Position numbers and translations under genes: made by a program | Shown: positions 62,726 to 64,000 of the stretch, in pieces | How the letters are laid out: the number at the start of each line of letters is the position of its first letter | Numbering within the stretch: the first letter of the stretch is position 1 | DNA from: UBA1715 sp045599365 | GTDB taxonomy: Bacteria > Bacteroidota > Bacteroidia > Bacteroidales > UBA1715 | Reading direction: 5' to 3' | Assembly (NCBI GenBank): GCA_045599365.1 | Contig: JAZRVS010000183.1 | Location: 34,349-98,348, forward strand | DNA length: 64,000 bases | Notes under the pieces: generated by a model | Databases searched by the model: none | Told to the model about the DNA's origin: nothing | The model's input: the letters and a program-made list of their open reading frames with translations, nothing else

Positions 62726-64000
62726 CTTAATATCCCGCACAAGGCGCACAGATAGACCGTAGTTGCAGGGGAAGTAGTAGTCCGGGGCACCGTCGCTGCG
62801 GAAGTTCAGGCAGCCAGCGCCGCTGTTGTAGTCCGCAGACGAAGACCAGTAGTTACCGTAGGAACCCACGTCGTAAACACCCGAACCGTAGCGGTTGCCA
62901 GCAGCAGGAAGAAAAACGGCACCGCTTGCTTCCATCTTCGCCCACTCGCTTGTGGTGTATGTATTGCTATCAAAGCCATTCATACCTCTTGTGAATGTTA
63001 TTCCTGCTGGCGTTGTCCAGTTGTCTGGCAACAATATCATTCCCGAAACTCCGTTCACTGTTGCTGAACCCTTCAACGCACTTGCATCGGTTCTGTTAAA
63101 TACCACATAATTCCACTCGTCTTTCGTTAGTGTTCTCCACGTTCCTGCAGCGTTTCCACCATTTTGTATTGCATTGTACACGCCCCAATCTGCATTGGCG
63201 TAACTACCAGTTAGATTGTTGCTGTACGATCCGCCAGGACAGTAATCTCCATAAAAAGTACTCGTTGAATATGGTTGGTATGCGTTTGCCCCGCTGTTCC
63301 AACCGCTCGTCCCCCAACCGAACAAGTCTATCCAACCAGTGTATGTGGCAGAAATATTTGCATTGTCAGCACCAATCATATCGTATTGGTTTTCGGCAAA
63401 ACGCCATGTACTTGTACTTGCTTGATACTGCAAGTTTCCTTGCGAGAAATACACTTTTTCTGTAGCAGACACAGAGAATGCTGCTTGTATTGCACCATCT
63501 TTAATCATTGGTGGATTTAATTGCTCATCAAGTTGTTGAATTTTAGCAGTCAACTCGGCAAGCAACGCATCAACATCGGATTTTTTGTAGTAATCACTTA
63601 AATCAACTGTTGGTAAATCTGCGGTTTTTGTGTATTCACTCATATCTGGCAAATCAGAAACTTTAGCATAATCGGCTGCATCAGTTAATTCGGCAACTGT
63701 TGTCGGAACATCTACGGCTGCAACTTTAGCATCAACGTATGTTTTTGTCGCCATATCAGTTGTGGCTGTTGCTATGGCTGAATTTACTTCTGAGGTTTTT
63801 GCATAATCAGCGGCATCAGTTAATTCGGCAACGGTTGTTGGAATTTCGCTCGTTTTTGCATAATCTTCCAATTCTGTTTTTTCCGCATATACGCTCAAAT
63901 CTGGCTTATTCTGAATATACGAATCTTTTGTCGCATCAGTTTCTGACCAATCGGATTGTACATTTTCTTCGGCTGTAAAATCTGCCTGTTTCACAAATGT
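62723..64000 (-). CDS. Stalk-plus-C-type-lectin-like surface protein (5' end outside window)
   Basis: The frame is open to the right edge (about 425 codons visible), so the start is outside the window. The visible N-terminal ~150 residues are a repetitive coiled-coil stalk like those of phage tail fibres: YAKTSEIPTTVAEL, PTTVAELTDAADYAK twice, LSDYYKKSDVDALLAELTAKI. From about residue 165 comes a domain of the FGE/C-type-lectin-like fold seen in Bacteroidota surface proteins: VYFSQGNLQYQAS, TYTGWIDLFGWGTSG, TLTKDEWNYVVFNR, GNYWSSSADYN and SVRLVRDIK. The final ~140 bp differ in composition from the rest (see the VR feature). Probably a surface or phage-derived binding protein; the ligand-binding face is likely variable. 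Confidence 0.75.
   Translation of the reverse strand, partial: TFVKQADFTAEENVQSDWSETDATKDSYIQNKPDLSVYAEKTELEDYAKTSEIPTTVAELTDAADYAKTSEVNSAIATATTDMATKTYVDAKVAAVDVPTTVAELTDAADYAKVSDLPDMSEYTKTADLPTVDLSDYYKKSDVDALLAELTAKIQQLDEQLNPPMIKDGAIQAAFSVSATEKVYFSQGNLQYQASTSTWRFAENQYDMIGADNANISATYTGWIDLFGWGTSGWNSGANAYQPYSTSTFYGDYCPGGSYSNNLTGSYANADWGVYNAIQNGGNAAGTWRTLTKDEWNYVVFNRTDASALKGSATVNGVSGMILLPDNWTTPAGITFTRGMNGFDSNTYTTSEWAKMEASGAVFLPAAGNRYGSGVYDVGSYGNYWSSSADYNSGAGCLNFRSDGAPDYYFPCNYGLSVRLVRDIK
62759..62899 (-). other. Candidate variable region (VR) of a diversity-generating retroelement
   Basis: Of the 47 codons here, 31 end in C (8 TAC, 5 AAC, 4 GAC, plus GGC, CGC, AGC, TTC, TGC, TCC, GCC and CCC). 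Fixed residues of the fold (VGS, YWSSS, then GLSVRLVRD just after) are interleaved. By hand count 62751-62900 has 89 G+C in 150 bases (59%). This is what A-to-N replacement of template AAC codons would leave. No reverse transcriptase or template repeat is visible in the window. Confidence 0.6.

Noticed and set aside
1..64000. CRISPR arrays, rRNA operon, intact IS elements or prophage block
   Set aside because: No regularly spaced repeats, no rRNA segments and no transposase, integrase or structural phage genes were seen. Only the stalk-lectin gene hints at phage origin.

Overview
The window is chromosomal DNA of a bacterium of the phylum Bacteroidota, most likely order Bacteroidales. The DNA is AT-rich. 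Promoters follow the Bacteroidota pattern TTG-N19-TAnnTTTG, and Shine-Dalgarno sites are mostly absent. Two proteins carry type IX secretion (T9SS) C-terminal signals and a PorQ gene is present. MurF-Alr is fused, as is usual in this phylum. The genetic code is standard, since TGA ends a normal gene at 26375-26377. No rRNA, CRISPR array, intact insertion sequence or replication origin was seen.

Layout. 1-8.4 kb: tail of an unknown gene, a small lipoprotein, an AsmA-like protein, a thioredoxin-fold secreted protein, a PfkB kinase, tRNA-Asn, a coupled pair of hotdog-fold proteins and a sirtuin. 8.4-14.4 kb: tRNA-Leu, a heptamer repeat tract, a T9SS-exported GH8 hydrolase with a flavin-binding-type lipoprotein, a relic of a type I restriction HsdR gene, tRNA-Gln, and a leftward panC-panD-flippase-rfaE2 cluster. 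14.7-26.4 kb: tonB-frr, a two-gene NSS transporter (large subunit plus a 31-residue MetS-like subunit), nitroreductase, OmpA lipoprotein, PAP2 phosphatase, dxs, an rRNA/tRNA methyltransferase, an LtaS-like sulfatase gene broken by one in-frame TGA, and a SAM-binding protein. 26.4-38.2 kb: a surface lipoprotein and a 3,577-codon T9SS type B adhesin. 38.4-48.8 kb: TPR-SpoIIE phosphatase, murF-alr, yifB, a POT transporter, a DUF4412-like protein and tsaD. 48.9-58.4 kb: tamB, an OmpA/TPR lipoprotein, porQ-cmk-ispH and an unknown membrane protein. 58.4-64 kb: a GH5 hydrolase, small cytosolic proteins, a frameshifted RhuM gene between two related repeats, and the 3' part of a stalk-plus-lectin gene.

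How parts fit together. Many genes serve the cell envelope: OM assembly (TamB, AsmA), T9SS export (PorQ with the GH8 enzyme and giant adhesin as cargo), TonB, peptidoglycan and heptose precursors, and isoprenoid precursors (Dxs, IspH). The two glycosidases suggest life on plant or fibre polysaccharides, probably in a gut or anaerobic setting.

Most interesting signals. (1) The last gene ends in a C-type-lectin-like domain whose final ~140 bp are about 59% GC, against roughly 40% nearby. In that stretch 31 of 47 codons end in C, in the pattern expected if AAC codons were randomised. It looks like the variable region of a diversity-generating retroelement (DGR) whose template and reverse transcriptase lie outside the window. 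(2) A dispersed intergenic repeat family, five copies, with ends near TTGGCA/TGCCAA in the longer copies; one copy supplies the stop codon of a gene. (3) Three decayed genes (HsdR relic, LtaS-like, RhuM). (4) Heptamer TTAtcTC tracts, palindrome clusters, and enzyme-like proteins that lack expected catalytic or metal-binding residues.
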